Source: Antribacter soli (lineage in GTDB: Bacteria > Actinomycetota > Actinomycetes > Actinomycetales > Cellulomonadaceae). Taken from it: a DNA stretch of 64,000 nucleotides. Of this stretch, positions 18,758-26,709 are shown in pieces. The translations under genes and the position numbers were made by a program. The DNA lies in contig NZ_JAKGSG010000046.1 in NCBI RefSeq assembly GCF_021568775.1, positions 1-64,000 on the forward strand. The letters are read 5' to 3'. Under the pieces are notes generated by a model. That model saw only the letters and a program-made list of their open reading frames with translations, was not told the origin of the DNA and did not search any database. Position 1 is the first letter of the stretch. Every line of letters begins with the position of its first letter.

Positions 18758-18802
18758 GTCAACCGGGGTTGACACATCTCGGAGTCGTCAACCATAGTTG
18801 AC
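18758..18802 (+). promoter_or_regulatory. Promoter with two operators before the HTH/Clp-N operon
   Basis: Two near-identical inverted repeats, GTCAACCGGGGTTGAC (18758-18773) and GTCAACCATAGTTGAC (18787-18802), lie 29 bases apart. A consensus -35 TTGACA (18769-18774) is part of the first and a -10 CATAGT (18793-18798) is part of the second, 18 bases apart. Transcription would begin at or next to the ATG at 18805. The small HTH protein encoded next is the natural candidate to bind both. Confidence 0.7.
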
Positions 18803-18804
18803 GC

Positions 18805-19014
18805 ATGACGCAGAACACGCTCGTCGCATCCGCCGCGGGGGACGACCCCACGGAAGGCCTGCGCGCCGTGCGGTCCCTGCGCGAGCTGGCCGACCGGCTC
18901 GAGACGCTCCAGGTGGAGCGCGCCCGGGCCCTCGGCTGGTCGTGGCAGGAGGTCGCCGACGCGCTCGGCGTCACCAAGCAGGCGGTCCACAAGAAGCACG
19001 GCAGGAGGATCTGA
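18805..19014 (+). CDS. Small helix-turn-helix DNA-binding protein
   Basis: A 69-residue protein that is almost only an HTH: a helix RAVRSLRELADRLETLQVERA, then WSWQEVADALGVTKQAVHKKH, which is a clear recognition helix pair, and a basic end. Small HTH proteins of this type are commonly paired with a Clp-N protein in actinobacteria. There is no ribosome site; the transcript is leaderless from the promoter at 18769-18798. It overlaps the next gene by one base (TGATG). It probably binds the two GTCAAC-N4-GTTGAC sites and represses its own operon; the signal is unknown. Confidence 0.8.
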   Translation: MTQNTLVASAAGDDPTEGLRAVRSLRELADRLETLQVERARALGWSWQEVADALGVTKQAVHKKHGRRI

Positions 19015-19556
19015 TGTTCGAGAAGTTCAGCAAGGAGGCGCGCGCCGCCGTCGTGAAGGCCCAGGAGGTCGCCCGGGACGAGCACTCCGGCGTGATCGAC
19101 TCGCGGCACGTCCTCGTCGCCCTGATCGAGACGCCCGGCCCGGCCGCGACGGCCGTCGCGGGATCCGGCCTCGACCCGACCGACGTCGTCCGGCGGCTGC
19201 GCCGCGAGATCCGCGCCGGTGACGCCCTCGACGCCGACGCGCTCGCCGCGCTCGGCATCGACCTCGGCGCCGTCCGCGAGCGCACCGACGCCGTCTTCGG
19301 CGCCGGCGCGCTCGACCGCGCCGGCGCAGCCCGGCACCGCCGCTCCCCCGGCCACATCCCGTTCACCACCGACGCCAAGAAGGCGCTCGAGCTCGCGCTG
19401 CGCGAGACCCTCCGGCTCAAGTCGTCGACGATCGACGGCGGGCACCTCCTGCTCGGCATGCTGCGGGACGCACGGAACCCCGCAGCGCGCGCCCTGTCCG
19501 ACGCCGGAGCGGACCTCGCGCGCATCCGTCACCTCGTGGAGAACCCGGCCGCGTAG
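19014..19556 (+). CDS. Stand-alone Clp N-terminal domain protein
   Basis: This 180-residue protein has two Clp-N repeats and no AAA+ ATPase. Repeat one starts MFEKFSKEARAAVVKAQEVA with HSGVIDSRHVLVALIE; repeat two reads FTTDAKKALELALRETLR with IDGGHLLLGMLRD. These are the substrate/adaptor-binding folds of ClpC. It may act as an adaptor or decoy for ClpC or sense unfolded protein for the upstream HTH. It is translationally coupled to the HTH gene (TGATG overlap) and has an AGGAGG site. Confidence 0.85.
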   Translation: MFEKFSKEARAAVVKAQEVARDEHSGVIDSRHVLVALIETPGPAATAVAGSGLDPTDVVRRLRREIRAGDALDADALAALGIDLGAVRERTDAVFGAGALDRAGAARHRRSPGHIPFTTDAKKALELALRETLRLKSSTIDGGHLLLGMLRDARNPAARALSDAGADLARIRHLVENPAA

Positions 19557-19635
19557 CCGTTGTGGGTACGACGGGCGTGGCCTGGCCCTGGCGGGCAAAC
19601 CGTGCATACCTCGCGGGTCGCTACGATCGGGCGCC

Positions 19636-20334
19636 ATGAAGCATGCGCGTTCCGCCGACGCCGACCTGGTGGTGCGCCTCCTCCACAGCGTGGCCGACGC
19701 CGTCGCCGACGGCATGTCCACGACGCAGCGCGTCGTCGCGGGCGCGATCGTGGGGGTCTTCGCCCTCACCCCGTTCGGCGCCTGGGACGAGGTGGTCACC
19801 GAACCGGAACCGCTCGTCGCCGGGCAGGAGATCGAGGTGGGGCCGTTCGAGCTCACGGTCGTCAGAGCCGTCGTGACGGACGACATCGGCTTCCTCACAC
19901 CGCAGGAGGGCAACCGCCTGCTCGCCGTGGTGGTCGACGTGACCAACGTCAGCGACAGGCCCGAGTACGGCGTCCTACTCGCCAAGATCTTCCCAGCGCC
20001 CACGGGGGAGGGGATCGCGCCGCGCAGCTCGCCGTTCGGGGAGAGCGCCGGGAGCGAGGAGACCACCGAGGAGCCGCGGCTGCCCGACCCGACGATCCTC
20101 TCGGCAGAGGACGGAACGAACCTGGACAGCATCAACCCGGGGATCAGCTACCGCGTCGCGCTCGTCTGGGAGCAGCAGCTGGACCAGGCGCAGGACGAGG
20201 TCACCCTCGACCTCGCCGAGCTGACCTGGATCGAGGAGGACACCACGTTCGGCATGGACGACCAGCGGTGGTTTGCATACGGCGAGGTCCTGTACCGAGG
20301 ACCGGTCACCGTGGAGAAGGGGGCGGACCGTTGA
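19636..20334 (+). CDS. Module 1 gene A: membrane-anchored Ig-like protein
   Basis: A 232-residue protein with a cytoplasmic start, one membrane helix (about 34-48, VVAGAIVGVFALTPFGAW) and an extracytoplasmic domain. The domain begins EPEPLVAGQEIEVGPFELTV and contains NRLLAVVVDVTNVSD, the pattern of DUF4352-type immunoglobulin-like domains. Its homologue is at 23099 with EPEPLVTGETVLVGPFEVTI and NRVLAVVADVTNTSD. The start is fixed by leaderless TACGAT (19622-19627). The next gene overlaps its stop (TTGA). Function unknown; see the module finding. Confidence 0.8.
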   Translation: MKHARSADADLVVRLLHSVADAVADGMSTTQRVVAGAIVGVFALTPFGAWDEVVTEPEPLVAGQEIEVGPFELTVVRAVVTDDIGFLTPQEGNRLLAVVVDVTNVSDRPEYGVLLAKIFPAPTGEGIAPRSSPFGESAGSEETTEEPRLPDPTILSAEDGTNLDSINPGISYRVALVWEQQLDQAQDEVTLDLAELTWIEEDTTFGMDDQRWFAYGEVLYRGPVTVEKGADR

Positions 20335-20957
20335 GGCACACCCGACGACGCCTCACCTGGCGCGGCACTGCGTTCCTCGTCGGGGCGTTCGCCGCCGCGT
20401 GCACCCTGGTGAACGTCGTGCCGCACGGCACGATCCTGGAGCGGCCGTTCGTGGTCGAAGGCCCGGTGGGTGAGACCCTCGACCTCAGCTACGCAGAGCT
20501 CACCGTCACCGAGGTGCGCACCGCCGACACCCTCGAGTCGTCGTTCGAGCAAGCCGTCGCCGGCGGGACGTTCCTCGTCGTCGACGCGACGTGGCGGGCC
20601 ACCGACGGGTACATCGTTTTCGCGGGCGCCGAGGTGATCGACGCCGAGGGGCGCAGCTTCTGGGCCACGAGCCGAGGCGGGTGCGCGAAGGGGACGAACT
20701 CCCAGCCGGGCTACGCCTGGCGCGCCACCTACTGCTTCGACGTGCCCCGCGACGCGCTGGCGGGGGCCACGCTGCGGCTCGCCCGGGGCACGCACGGCGA
20801 GGACGACGCGGGCCAGCGGCGCGACGCTGTGGCGGTGGTCGACCTCGGCATCGGGCAGCACGACGTGAACGAGCTGTGGGACGCGACCGAGAAGATCTCG
20901 ATCGAGATGCCGGGGTTCGCGTCTGCGCCGGCTACCGACGCGGGAGGCGAAGGATGA
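20331..20957 (+). CDS. Module 1 gene B: membrane-anchored Ig-like protein
   Basis: A 208-residue protein with a short basic start, one membrane helix (about 12-28) and an extracytoplasmic domain containing LDLSYAELTVTEVRTADT, TFLVVDATWR, two Cys (GGCAKG and TYCFD) and GQRRDAVAVVDLG. TTG 20331 overlaps the previous stop codon. The same position in the second module has GTG overlapping TGA, which supports this unusual start. The paired Cys may form a disulfide. It ends with an ATGA overlap into gene C, so all three are translationally coupled. Confidence 0.75.
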   Translation: MRHTRRRLTWRGTAFLVGAFAAACTLVNVVPHGTILERPFVVEGPVGETLDLSYAELTVTEVRTADTLESSFEQAVAGGTFLVVDATWRATDGYIVFAGAEVIDAEGRSFWATSRGGCAKGTNSQPGYAWRATYCFDVPRDALAGATLRLARGTHGEDDAGQRRDAVAVVDLGIGQHDVNELWDATEKISIEMPGFASAPATDAGGEG

Positions 20958-21589
20958 CGACCATGCCCGAGCCCCCGGTCCAGGCACCGCCCGCCGTGGG
21001 CTGGTGGCGGCGCAATGCGGTGTGGGTGGCACTGTTGCCGGTGGCGCTGGTGGTCGCCGCCGCTGCGTCGTCGTTCCGCATCTGGGCCTTCTGGTGGCCG
21101 AACGGCCTGCACCACGAGGTCCAGCACGTCGGGGCGGGCGAGACCGCCCAGCTCTCCGAGGAGTACTACGACCTGGGCCTGGACGTACCCGAGCGGGCGA
21201 ACACGTGGGTGGTGCGCGAGATCGAGGTTGCGGTCACGTCCGTGCAACGCGCCGAGGAGCTGCCGGAGCCTGCCTACGGCGACCCGGTCCCGGTCCCCGA
21301 CGGGTCGGCGGTCTATCTCGTGAGCCTCCGCCTCGCTGCCGAGCCCCGGACGGATCTCTCCCTCTGCCAGATCGTCCTGGTCGCCGACGACGGCACCCGC
21401 TACGGCGAGAAGAGCCCCGACATCATGGGCAACGGGAACCGCTGCTCGCCGCCCGACGCCGACGGGTTCCTCAGCACCGAGCCCGAGTGGAGCGTCACCT
21501 CCCCGATCCTCGTCGACGAGGAGGCCTTGATCAGCGAGGTGCGGGTCGGGTTCGGGGGGCCAGGCTACGTAACGCTCGACCTGCCGTAA
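20954..21589 (+). CDS. Module 1 gene C: membrane-anchored Ig-like protein
   Basis: A 211-residue protein with WWRRNAVWVALLPVALVVAAA (written here in part; residues about 16-36) as membrane helix, then FWWPNGLHHEVQHV, which is shared with the homologue at 24450 (FWWQSGLHHELDHA). The extracytoplasmic domain contains LCQIVLVADDGTRYG and a second Cys, possibly a disulfide. It starts at ATG overlapping the stop of gene B, with GAAGGA before it. Its 3' end overlaps the convergent gene D by 25 bases. Confidence 0.78.
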   Translation: MTTMPEPPVQAPPAVGWWRRNAVWVALLPVALVVAAAASSFRIWAFWWPNGLHHEVQHVGAGETAQLSEEYYDLGLDVPERANTWVVREIEVAVTSVQRAEELPEPAYGDPVPVPDGSAVYLVSLRLAAEPRTDLSLCQIVLVADDGTRYGEKSPDIMGNGNRCSPPDADGFLSTEPEWSVTSPILVDEEALISEVRVGFGGPGYVTLDLP

Positions 21590-22968
21590 CCCGGCAGCAG
21601 GCCCGCGGGCTGAGCCACCGGGGCGGGCGACGGGACCGGCGGCCGGGGATACCGGACGCGCGTGGCGTCGTCGATCTCGTCCTGCACCTCGTGGGCGGGG
21701 CCCTGGTCGGCCGGGCCGTCAGGCCTGGCGACGTCGTCCCCGTCGTCGGGCACGGCCAGGCCACGCTCGACCAGCGCATCCACCGACGCCGCGATCAGCA
21801 CCGCCGCGAGCGCCAGCGCGATCACGAGCCCGGCGCCGGCCTCCATCACGGAGAACGCGACCCAGGTGTTCGTCTCGACCGGGCCGACGACGGTCCGCAC
21901 CAGCCAGCCGACCCCTGCGGTCGCTCGCATCGCAAGCAGGTAGGCCAGGACGAACAGGACGATCGGGGCGAGGCCTCCGCGCCCAATGAGCCGCATCCCC
22001 TGCCACAGCGCGCTGAACCGGGCCCGAAGGTCCTCCGTGAGGGACTCGAGGACCGACCGCACACCCTGCGGGATCCACGTCAGGCGGTCGAGGATCCCGT
22101 GCTCCGTCGACGGCGGCTCCATCAACTTGTGCCCCAGCACGACGGCGCCGATCGCGAGCCAGGCAAGCGGGGCGACGAGGACGATGTCGACGGACTCGAT
22201 CGCGGTGCCGATCGCCCCGCTCACCGCGTCGACAGCCGCCTCACCGTTGACACCTGCTCGCTGCTCGACGGTGCCGATAGCCGCTGTTGCCGTGGCGACG
22301 ATCTGGCGTTCCTCGAGGAACGGCTGCAGCTTGATCTCCAGGCGCTCGAGCTGGGCTGCGGCCTGACCGGTCCAGTAGATCTCCATGCACCCGCCCAGGA
22401 CGGCGAGCCCGAGGAACCGGACCTTGCTCTCAAGAAGCCCGAGGAGCCACCGCAGCACGAACGCCGCCGCCACGATCGCGATGAGCGTCGGCACGTCCAG
22501 GACGCCGATGCGGCCACCCGGATCGAACTGTCCCTCCGGGGCGAACAGGTCGTTGAAGAGCTCGTCGGCAGAAACTTCGTTGATGAAACGGTCGCGGTCC
22601 GCCTGGAGGTTTCCCTCGACCTCGTAGATCACCAGGAACGGCACGAGGACCGACAGCGCGACGTCGATCAGCCGCCGCTCGCGGCGCTCCGAGGGAAGTA
22701 CCGGCGCCTGGGCCGCGCGCGCCCGCGCCAGGTTCGGCAGGGAGCGCGAACAGATCAGCAGCATCGCGACCATCGGCACGAGATACCCCAGCGGGACGAT
22801 GATCAGCAGGATCTGTGCCACGTTCGAGTTCCACTGGCTCAGCTCAACGGCACCCCAGAGGGCCCCGTTGCGTACCGCGACGCCGAGCAGGCCGAGCGTG
22901 AGGAGCGCGGGCCAGTGTGCGGCGAACAGCCGGCCGGCTCGGGCGAGGACGGACAGAGAGTCACGCAT
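21565..22968 (-). CDS. Module 1 gene D: polytopic membrane protein
   Basis: A 467-residue integral membrane protein with about eight hydrophobic helices, a long central loop, and a Pro-rich cytoplasmic tail. It begins MRDSLSVLARAGRLFAAHWP, almost the same as the module 2 homologue (MRDFLSILARAGRVFGAHWP). ATG 22968 is chosen because both homologues have a CATNAT -10-like box seven bases before this ATG and share MRD. It is convergent with, and overlaps, gene C. No known family is recognised. Its constant pairing with A, B and C suggests a partner or transporter-like core. Confidence 0.75.
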   Translation of the reverse strand: MRDSLSVLARAGRLFAAHWPALLTLGLLGVAVRNGALWGAVELSQWNSNVAQILLIIVPLGYLVPMVAMLLICSRSLPNLARARAAQAPVLPSERRERRLIDVALSVLVPFLVIYEVEGNLQADRDRFINEVSADELFNDLFAPEGQFDPGGRIGVLDVPTLIAIVAAAFVLRWLLGLLESKVRFLGLAVLGGCMEIYWTGQAAAQLERLEIKLQPFLEERQIVATATAAIGTVEQRAGVNGEAAVDAVSGAIGTAIESVDIVLVAPLAWLAIGAVVLGHKLMEPPSTEHGILDRLTWIPQGVRSVLESLTEDLRARFSALWQGMRLIGRGGLAPIVLFVLAYLLAMRATAGVGWLVRTVVGPVETNTWVAFSVMEAGAGLVIALALAAVLIAASVDALVERGLAVPDDGDDVARPDGPADQGPAHEVQDEIDDATRVRYPRPPVPSPAPVAQPAGLLPGYGRSSVT

Positions 22969-23098
22969 GCCGCACATGATGCCGTAACGGACACCCACCC
23001 CTGCGCTGCCGGTCGACTACTTCGGCGACTGTTGCCCGGCGCGAGGCCGACGTCTCGAATCGGCTCATACCTGGCATGTCGCCGCTACGATCTGCGGC

Positions 23099-23782
23099 AT
23101 GACCGCCCCCCGGATCCTGTTCGACCCTGCCAAGGGAGCCCGGCATGCCCGGCGCCGGGCCGGCATCCAGCTGAGCCCCGGGCAGCGGTCTGCTGCCGCG
23201 GGCGCGGCCCTGGCACTGGCGCTGGTGCCGACCGGGGCCTACCAGAGGGACGAGCCCGAGCCGGAGCCGCTGGTCACGGGCGAGACCGTGCTGGTGGGGC
23301 CGTTCGAGGTGACGATCCGGCAGGTCGCGGTGATCCCGGAGCTCGGGTACCTGATCGAGCCCGAGGGTGGCAACCGCGTGCTCGCCGTCGTCGCCGACGT
23401 GACGAACACGAGCGACGTACCGGAGGGGAGCGCAACCCTCACCGACGCGATGCCCGCACCCGCCGACGGAGCGGTCGCGCCCCCGGATACCTTCACACGG
23501 GTGGACGAGGAGGACCGTCCCGTTCCCTGGCTCGTGCGGGCTGTCGACGGCACCGACCCCAGCCCCTTCTCCCCGGGGTTGACGCACCGCGTCGTGCTTG
23601 CCTGGGAGCAGGAGGCCGGCTGGGACGGCAGCACCATCACGCTGGAGATCGACGTCGTGGAGTGGATCGAGGAGGGCGCGCTCCGGCTCGACAACGAGTT
23701 CTGGCTGGAGACCGGCGACGGCGCCTACTCCGGGGTGTTCCCCGTCGAGGATCTGACCCAGGACGCGGAGGTCCGGTCGTGA
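23099..23782 (+). CDS. Module 2 gene A: membrane-anchored Ig-like protein
   Basis: A 227-residue homologue of the gene at 19636. It has a basic N-terminus, a membrane helix (about 29-46) and the domain with EPEPLVTGETVLVGPFEVTI and NRVLAVVADVTNTSD. Leaderless TACGAT (23086-23091) stands seven bases before the ATG, as in module 1. It overlaps the next gene by GTGA. The 130 bases upstream separate it from the divergent start of module 1 gene D. Confidence 0.8.
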   Translation: MTAPRILFDPAKGARHARRRAGIQLSPGQRSAAAGAALALALVPTGAYQRDEPEPEPLVTGETVLVGPFEVTIRQVAVIPELGYLIEPEGGNRVLAVVADVTNTSDVPEGSATLTDAMPAPADGAVAPPDTFTRVDEEDRPVPWLVRAVDGTDPSPFSPGLTHRVVLAWEQEAGWDGSTITLEIDVVEWIEEGALRLDNEFWLETGDGAYSGVFPVEDLTQDAEVRS

Positions 23783-24453
23783 CGCGCGCCCGCGTCGCTG
23801 TGGCGCGGGCGACGGCCGTGGCAGCGGCCGTCGCCGCGGGCACGGCGATCACGGTCCTCGCTCCGCCGGACCTGGCTGTGGACGCTCCGTTCGTGAGCGA
23901 GGGCGTCGTCGGCGCGACGGTCAGCCTTGACTACGCCGACGTCACGGTGCGGCAGGTCCGCGCCGCCGACAGCATCGTGGCCTTCGGCGACGTCGCCGCC
24001 GCCGCCGGCACCTTCCTCGTCGTGGACGTCACGGCGCGCCCGACCCGTGAGACGACCCAGTTCCTCGGGGTCGAGGTCGTCGACGGCGAGGGCCGCCTGT
24101 ACGAGCCCGCGGACCGGGCAGAGTGCTCGTCGTCGAGCGATGCGCCCGCCGGCGTGGACCTGGACGCCGTCTACTGCTTCGACCTGCCCAAGGACGCGCT
24201 CGAGGGCGCCCGCTTCCGGATTGGCCGCGGAGTTGCCCACAGCGATCACTCCGGGCAGCGCCGCGACGCGGTGGCCCTCGTGGACCTCGGTCTCGACCCT
24301 GCCACGGCGGGCCGGCTCTGGGACGCGGAGGACGTACTCGAGCTCCAGTACGGCGAAGGTGCCAGCACGGTCCTTGTCCCTTCCGGTCCCGCGACCCCGG
24401 TACCGCTGCCCGTGGACCTGGGCGGAACCGACGACGAGGAGGCCGGCTCATGA
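23779..24453 (+). CDS. Module 2 gene B: membrane-anchored Ig-like protein
   Basis: A 224-residue homologue of the gene at 20331, with one membrane helix near residues 10-27, then VSLDYADVTVRQVRAADS, TFLVVDVTARPT, two Cys (AECSSSS and VYCFD), LPKDALEGARFRIGRG and GQRRDAVALVDLG. GTG 23779 overlaps the previous stop. The C-terminal 40 residues, Pro- and Asp-rich, have no match in the module 1 copy. It overlaps gene C by ATGA. Confidence 0.8.
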   Translation: MTRARVAVARATAVAAAVAAGTAITVLAPPDLAVDAPFVSEGVVGATVSLDYADVTVRQVRAADSIVAFGDVAAAAGTFLVVDVTARPTRETTQFLGVEVVDGEGRLYEPADRAECSSSSDAPAGVDLDAVYCFDLPKDALEGARFRIGRGVAHSDHSGQRRDAVALVDLGLDPATAGRLWDAEDVLELQYGEGASTVLVPSGPATPVPLPVDLGGTDDEEAGS

Positions 24454-24998
24454 CCTGGTGGCGACGGAACGGCCTGTGGCTGGTGGCCCTGCCCTGCGCG
24501 GTCGCGGCGATGCTCGCAGCCTCGTCGAGTCGCGTCGAGACGTTCTGGTGGCAGAGCGGGCTGCACCACGAGCTCGACCACGCCGCCCCGGGCGGCGCGG
24601 CGACCTACCGGGACACGTTCACGGACATCGACGGCGTCGTGATCTCCCAGGAGGCGACCCTGCGTGTGCTCGACATCGCCCCGGCGGACAACACGATCGA
24701 CGGGAATCTCGTGCCGACCGGTAGCGCCGCCTACCAGGTGGACCTGGAGCTGTCCGCCCCGCCGGACACAGACCTGGTGGGCTGCGACGTGATCCTCGTG
24801 ACCGAGGACGGCGTGCGGTACGGGGACGGAATCGCCGACCCGTGCGTGCCGGAGGACGACGACACCGCCACCACCCGCCCGCCGTCGGACACCTGGGAGG
24901 CGTCCACCGTGGTGCTGACCGACGCCGAGGCCGAGCCGGTCGAGGTGTGGGTCGCGTTCATCGGCTGGTCGTACGTCCGTCTGGATCTCCGGCACTGA
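24450..24998 (+). CDS. Module 2 gene C: membrane-anchored Ig-like protein
   Basis: A 182-residue homologue of the gene at 20954, shorter at the N-terminus (MTWWRRNGLWLVALP). It has one membrane helix, FWWQSGLHHELDHA, and GCDVILVTEDGVRYGDG with a later Cys. Its 3' end overlaps the convergent gene D by 41 bases, the same arrangement as in module 1. Confidence 0.78.
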   Translation: MTWWRRNGLWLVALPCAVAAMLAASSSRVETFWWQSGLHHELDHAAPGGAATYRDTFTDIDGVVISQEATLRVLDIAPADNTIDGNLVPTGSAAYQVDLELSAPPDTDLVGCDVILVTEDGVRYGDGIADPCVPEDDDTATTRPPSDTWEASTVVLTDAEAEPVEVWVAFIGWSYVRLDLRH

Positions 24999-26472
24999 AG
25001 GGCCGGTAGGCGACGTGCGTCTGGTCGTCGAGCGCGTCGTCCACGGGTGCGTACCCGACGGGCGCGTACCCCGCCGGCGCATACCCATACCCGACCGGTG
25101 CTTGCTGCACGGGCGCGTGCCCGGCCGGTGCGTACCCATACCCGACCGGTGCTTGCTGCACGGGCGCGTGCCCGGCCGGTGCGTACCCGTAGCCGACGGG
25201 CGCGTATCCGACCGGGGCATCCTCCACGGGTGAGTCCGCTACCGGTGCGTCCTCGACCGCCTCGGCCGGGAGCACTCCGCTGGCGACCAGGCGGTCGGTC
25301 ATCGCCGCAAGCAGGGGGGCGAGCAGTGCGAACGCCAGCGCCAGCCCCGCGGAGCCTTCCCAGGGCGAGAACGCGAGCCAGGTGCTCGTCGGCCTCGGGC
25401 CGACGACCGCCCGCACGACCCAGGACAGCGCCAGGTCCACCCGGAGCACGACGAGCACGGCCAGGCAGCACAGGAGCATCGGCACGAGCCCCGCCCCGCT
25501 CAGCATGCGCAGGCCCTCGCGGAACGCGGACCACCGGGAGCGCAGGTCGGCGGTGAGTGACCGGAGGGCCGAGCGGGCCGGCCCTGGCACCCTGCTCATC
25601 GCTCCGGTCCAGGTGGCGGCCTCGGGCTCGCCCATGGTCTGGTGGCCGAGCACCACGGCGCTGATCGTGAGCAGACCGAGGGGGATGACGATGACGACGT
25701 CGGCCGAGCCGATCATGGCGCCGAGCAGGCCGCCCACGGCGGCGACGCCGTCGGCCAGCGGGCCGGCGGCCTCGATGGCCGACTCGTAGGCCGCGACGGC
25801 CCACGACGCGCCGCGCCGTTCCTCGGTCCATCCTGTGACGTCGTACTGCAGCGCGCCGGCGTAGGCCGCGAGCTGGCCGGTCCACAGGACCTCGACGAGC
25901 GACCCGACCAGGGCGAACAGCACGAATCCCCACCGGCGGTCCGCGAGACCGAGCAGCCACCTGACCACCCAGGCCCCTGCCACGATCCCGACGATCACGG
26001 GGACGGAGTAGAAGCCGAGGCGGGAGTCGTAGTCGATGTCGACGTTGGTGCCGAACTGGTTGAACTCCGCGTACGCCGCCTCGTTGAGGAACGTCTCCCG
26101 GTCCCCGTCGAGCAGACCGAGCCCCGCGTAGACGAACAGGAACGGCACGATGAGGCTGATCGACACGTCGAGCAGGCGGCGCGGCCGGCCCTCGGTCGCC
26201 GACGTCGGAGCCGTGACCTGCGAGGCTGCCGCGACGTGCTCGAGCGAGCGCCCGCACACCCGCAGCATCGCGACGAGGGCGACGAGGAACGCGATCGGCT
26301 GCAGCACGAGGAGCGCCTGCGCCGCGAACGAGTTCTGGTTGCTGAGGACGACGGCCGCCCAGTGCGCCCCGCCGCGCACTGCCGCCCCGCAACATGCGAG
26401 CGTGAGCAGGGCCGGCCAGTGCGCGCCGAAGACGCGACCGGCACGGGCGAGGATGGACAGGAAGTCACGCAT
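24958..26472 (-). CDS. Module 2 gene D: polytopic membrane protein with repetitive tail
   Basis: A 504-residue homologue of the gene at 21565, with about eight helices and the same start MRDFLSILARAGRVFGAHWP. ATG 26472 follows a CATGAT box by seven bases. The C-terminal tail of about 90 residues holds tandem repeats rich in Ala-Pro-Val-Gly-Tyr (APVGYGYAPAGHAPV), encoded by the 51-base DNA repeat at 25061-25191. Such a tail is probably cytoplasmic and disordered. Confidence 0.75.
   Translation of the reverse strand: MRDFLSILARAGRVFGAHWPALLTLACCGAAVRGGAHWAAVVLSNQNSFAAQALLVLQPIAFLVALVAMLRVCGRSLEHVAAASQVTAPTSATEGRPRRLLDVSISLIVPFLFVYAGLGLLDGDRETFLNEAAYAEFNQFGTNVDIDYDSRLGFYSVPVIVGIVAGAWVVRWLLGLADRRWGFVLFALVGSLVEVLWTGQLAAYAGALQYDVTGWTEERRGASWAVAAYESAIEAAGPLADGVAAVGGLLGAMIGSADVVIVIPLGLLTISAVVLGHQTMGEPEAATWTGAMSRVPGPARSALRSLTADLRSRWSAFREGLRMLSGAGLVPMLLCCLAVLVVLRVDLALSWVVRAVVGPRPTSTWLAFSPWEGSAGLALAFALLAPLLAAMTDRLVASGVLPAEAVEDAPVADSPVEDAPVGYAPVGYGYAPAGHAPVQQAPVGYGYAPAGHAPVQQAPVGYGYAPAGYAPVGYAPVDDALDDQTHVAYRPFSAGDPDGRTTSR
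25061..25191. repeat. 51-base tandem repeat within module 2 gene D
   Basis: Two copies of a 51-base unit (25090-25140 and 25141-25191, one or two differences) follow a partial, diverged copy (25061-25089). The unit encodes 17 residues (QQAPVGYGYAPAGHAPV) and preserves the frame, so copy number may vary between strains. Confidence 0.85.
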
Positions 26473-26511
26473 GGCGCGAATCATGCCGTATCCGGGCGTT
26501 CCGCCCGTGCC

Positions 26512-26640
26512 CTATCCGGGCGTTCTGCCGTGTTCGGTCCGCCCGCTCTGCGTGAGGCCGCGGCCGACCAGGACGTGCGCGCCCTCGTTGAAGTAGAGGT
26601 TGATGCCCTTCACGTCGCCGAGCAGGGCCCGGCAGTCCGG
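26512..26640 (-). pseudogene. Possible coding remnant
   Basis: A minus-strand frame of about 43 codons without a start reads CRALLGDVKGINLYFNEG, then AHVLVGRGLTQSG, and ends at a stop 39 bases before the module 2 gene D start. The amino acid composition looks like real protein, unlike most GC-rich shadow frames. I do not recognise the family. The remainder of 26473-26709 shows nothing else. Confidence 0.2.
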
Positions 26641-26709
26641 TGAAGGAAACGACCAAAGATCCAGCCCAGGCGAGGCCGGAGGAGGACTCCTCGACCGGAC
26701 GCTACGGCG

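Noticed and set aside
21004-23778. Upstream extension of the gene B reading frame in module 2
   Set aside because: It is antisense to gene D and low in normal composition; GTG 23779 with its overlap and the module 1 parallel mark the real start.
25061-25191. Possible CRISPR array
   Set aside because: The units are contiguous without spacers and encode an in-frame repeat in a protein.
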